The notes under the pieces were generated by a model. The model did no database searches. It was not told the DNA's origin and saw only the letters and a list, made by a program, of their open reading frames with translations. The position numbers and the translations under genes were made by a program. From Bacillota bacterium (GTDB lineage: Bacteria; Bacillota; Clostridia; Christensenellales; UBA1242): a stretch of 13,741 nt of DNA. This document shows, in pieces, positions 13,472 through 13,741 of the stretch. The stretch's first letter is position 1. Every line of letters starts with the position of its first letter. The stretch spans positions 1 to 13,741 of the forward strand of contig WQSK01000022.1 in assembly GCA_009787915.1 (NCBI GenBank), written 5' to 3'.

Positions 13472-13516
13472 AAGATATAAGTTATCTTAAAGAAAGATAT
13501 AGAGATACAAGATATA
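13472..13516. promoter_or_regulatory. Helically phased operator array
   Basis: Hexamers AAGATA (13472-13477), TATCTT (13483-13488) and AAGATA (13494-13499) alternate in orientation at exact 11-bp intervals. A further AAGATATAA copy begins at 13509. They lie between the XRE gene and the divergent lipoprotein promoter, the expected place for its operator. Confidence 0.6.
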
Positions 13517-13524
13517 ATTTAGTA

Positions 13525-13553
13525 TTGACAAATGTAGCAACATGCTATATACT
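13525..13553 (+). promoter_or_regulatory. Promoter of the lipoprotein gene
   Basis: TTGACA (13525-13530), 17 bp, TATACT (13548-13553). The spacer contains the inverted repeat TAGCA-ACA-TGCTA (13535-13547). Transcription should begin near 13560, leaving a leader of about 23 nt with SD AAGGAGG (13571-13577). TAGCAACA also occurs at 13465-13472. Confidence 0.8.
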
Positions 13554-13582
13554 TACTCTACACAAAAAATAAGGAGGATACT

Positions 13583-13741
13583 ATGAAAAAATCAAAAATG
13601 ATTCTAGGGGCGTTGATACTTGCAACAGGGATTGGGGCGACGGGGTGTACTAACTATGACAGTTACGTGCGCGAAATGGAGAATATCCGTTTAAGAGAGT
13701 GTGCAGAAAAAGGGTGTATAGACCCTATGAATTGTTTGGAT
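13583..13741 (+). CDS. Putative lipoprotein, N-terminal part (runs off right edge)
   Basis: The first 53 codons are present. A basic N-terminus (MKKSKM) is followed by a hydrophobic, Gly-rich stretch (residues 7-21) and a lipobox-like A-T-G-C22, so signal peptidase II cleavage before Cys22 is likely and the protein would be anchored to the outer face of the membrane. The mature part has further Cys residues and many charges (REMENIRLRECAEKGC). The family is not recognised. AAGGAGG lies 5 nt before the ATG, so it is a conventionally leadered gene. Expression is likely controlled by the divergent XRE regulator. Confidence 0.75.
   Translation, partial: MKKSKMILGALILATGIGATGCTNYDSYVREMENIRLRECAEKGCIDPMNCLD

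Noticed and set aside
13456..13473. TTG at 13473 as start of the XRE gene
   Set aside because: A purine-rich GGGGA lies just before ATG 13455, and the extra six residues are outside the HTH domain.

Overview
The window is a compact, AT-leaning bacterial chromosome segment that uses the standard genetic code. It carries housekeeping-type genes: tRNA-Gln, a P2-type cation ATPase, a Nudix hydrolase, the HslV and HslU protease subunits, a HAD nucleotidase-like protein and two GNAT acetyltransferases. There is no transposase, phage or CRISPR signature. Canonical AAGGAGG ribosome-binding sites, TTGACA/TATAAT promoters and a CCA-encoding tRNA fit a Bacillota-like or poorly characterised candidate lineage. 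I cannot place it more precisely from sequence alone.

The most striking property is promoter grammar. Ten genes or small ORFs have a -35/-10 pair with a 17-bp spacer whose -10 box ends 5 to 8 nt (7 of 10 clear cases: exactly 6 nt) before the start codon, with no Shine-Dalgarno sequence. Transcription should begin at or next to the start codon, so these mRNAs are predicted to be leaderless. Leadered genes with SD sequences coexist (left-edge gene, 7412, 13583), and an operon-internal gene (6326) has a clear SD. Divergent gene pairs pack two promoters into 17 to 80 bp, with shared or overlapping -35 and -10 hexamers.

Layout. 1-412: a partial minus-strand gene, then tRNA-Gln, each with its own promoter. 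413-1116: GNAT enzyme and a small acidic protein. 1163-4448: P2 ATPase-Nudix operon. 4431-4739 (minus): three-TM protein, overlapping the Nudix end. 4776-5372: HAD protein, convergent with and overlapping a miniature pyroglutamyl-peptidase-like gene (5350-5850, minus). 5868-6664: GNAT plus tandem SH3 operon. 6696-7229: hslV. 7238-7699: a promoter, a 17-codon leaderless ORF ending inside a terminator hairpin, a second terminator, and a 95-aa Cys-containing protein. 7732-11706 (minus): a 1324-aa membrane protein with six two-TM hairpins separated by coiled coils and low-complexity linkers. 11787-13118: hslU. 13120-13455 (minus): XRE-type regulator facing a helically phased operator array and a divergent lipoprotein gene (13583 to the right edge).

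How the genes fit together: HslV (peptidase) and HslU (unfoldase) should form one ATP-dependent protease, although their genes are separated by about 4.5 kb containing the unrelated opposite-strand membrane gene and the attenuator-like unit. The remaining genes look like independent single-gene or two-gene transcription units.
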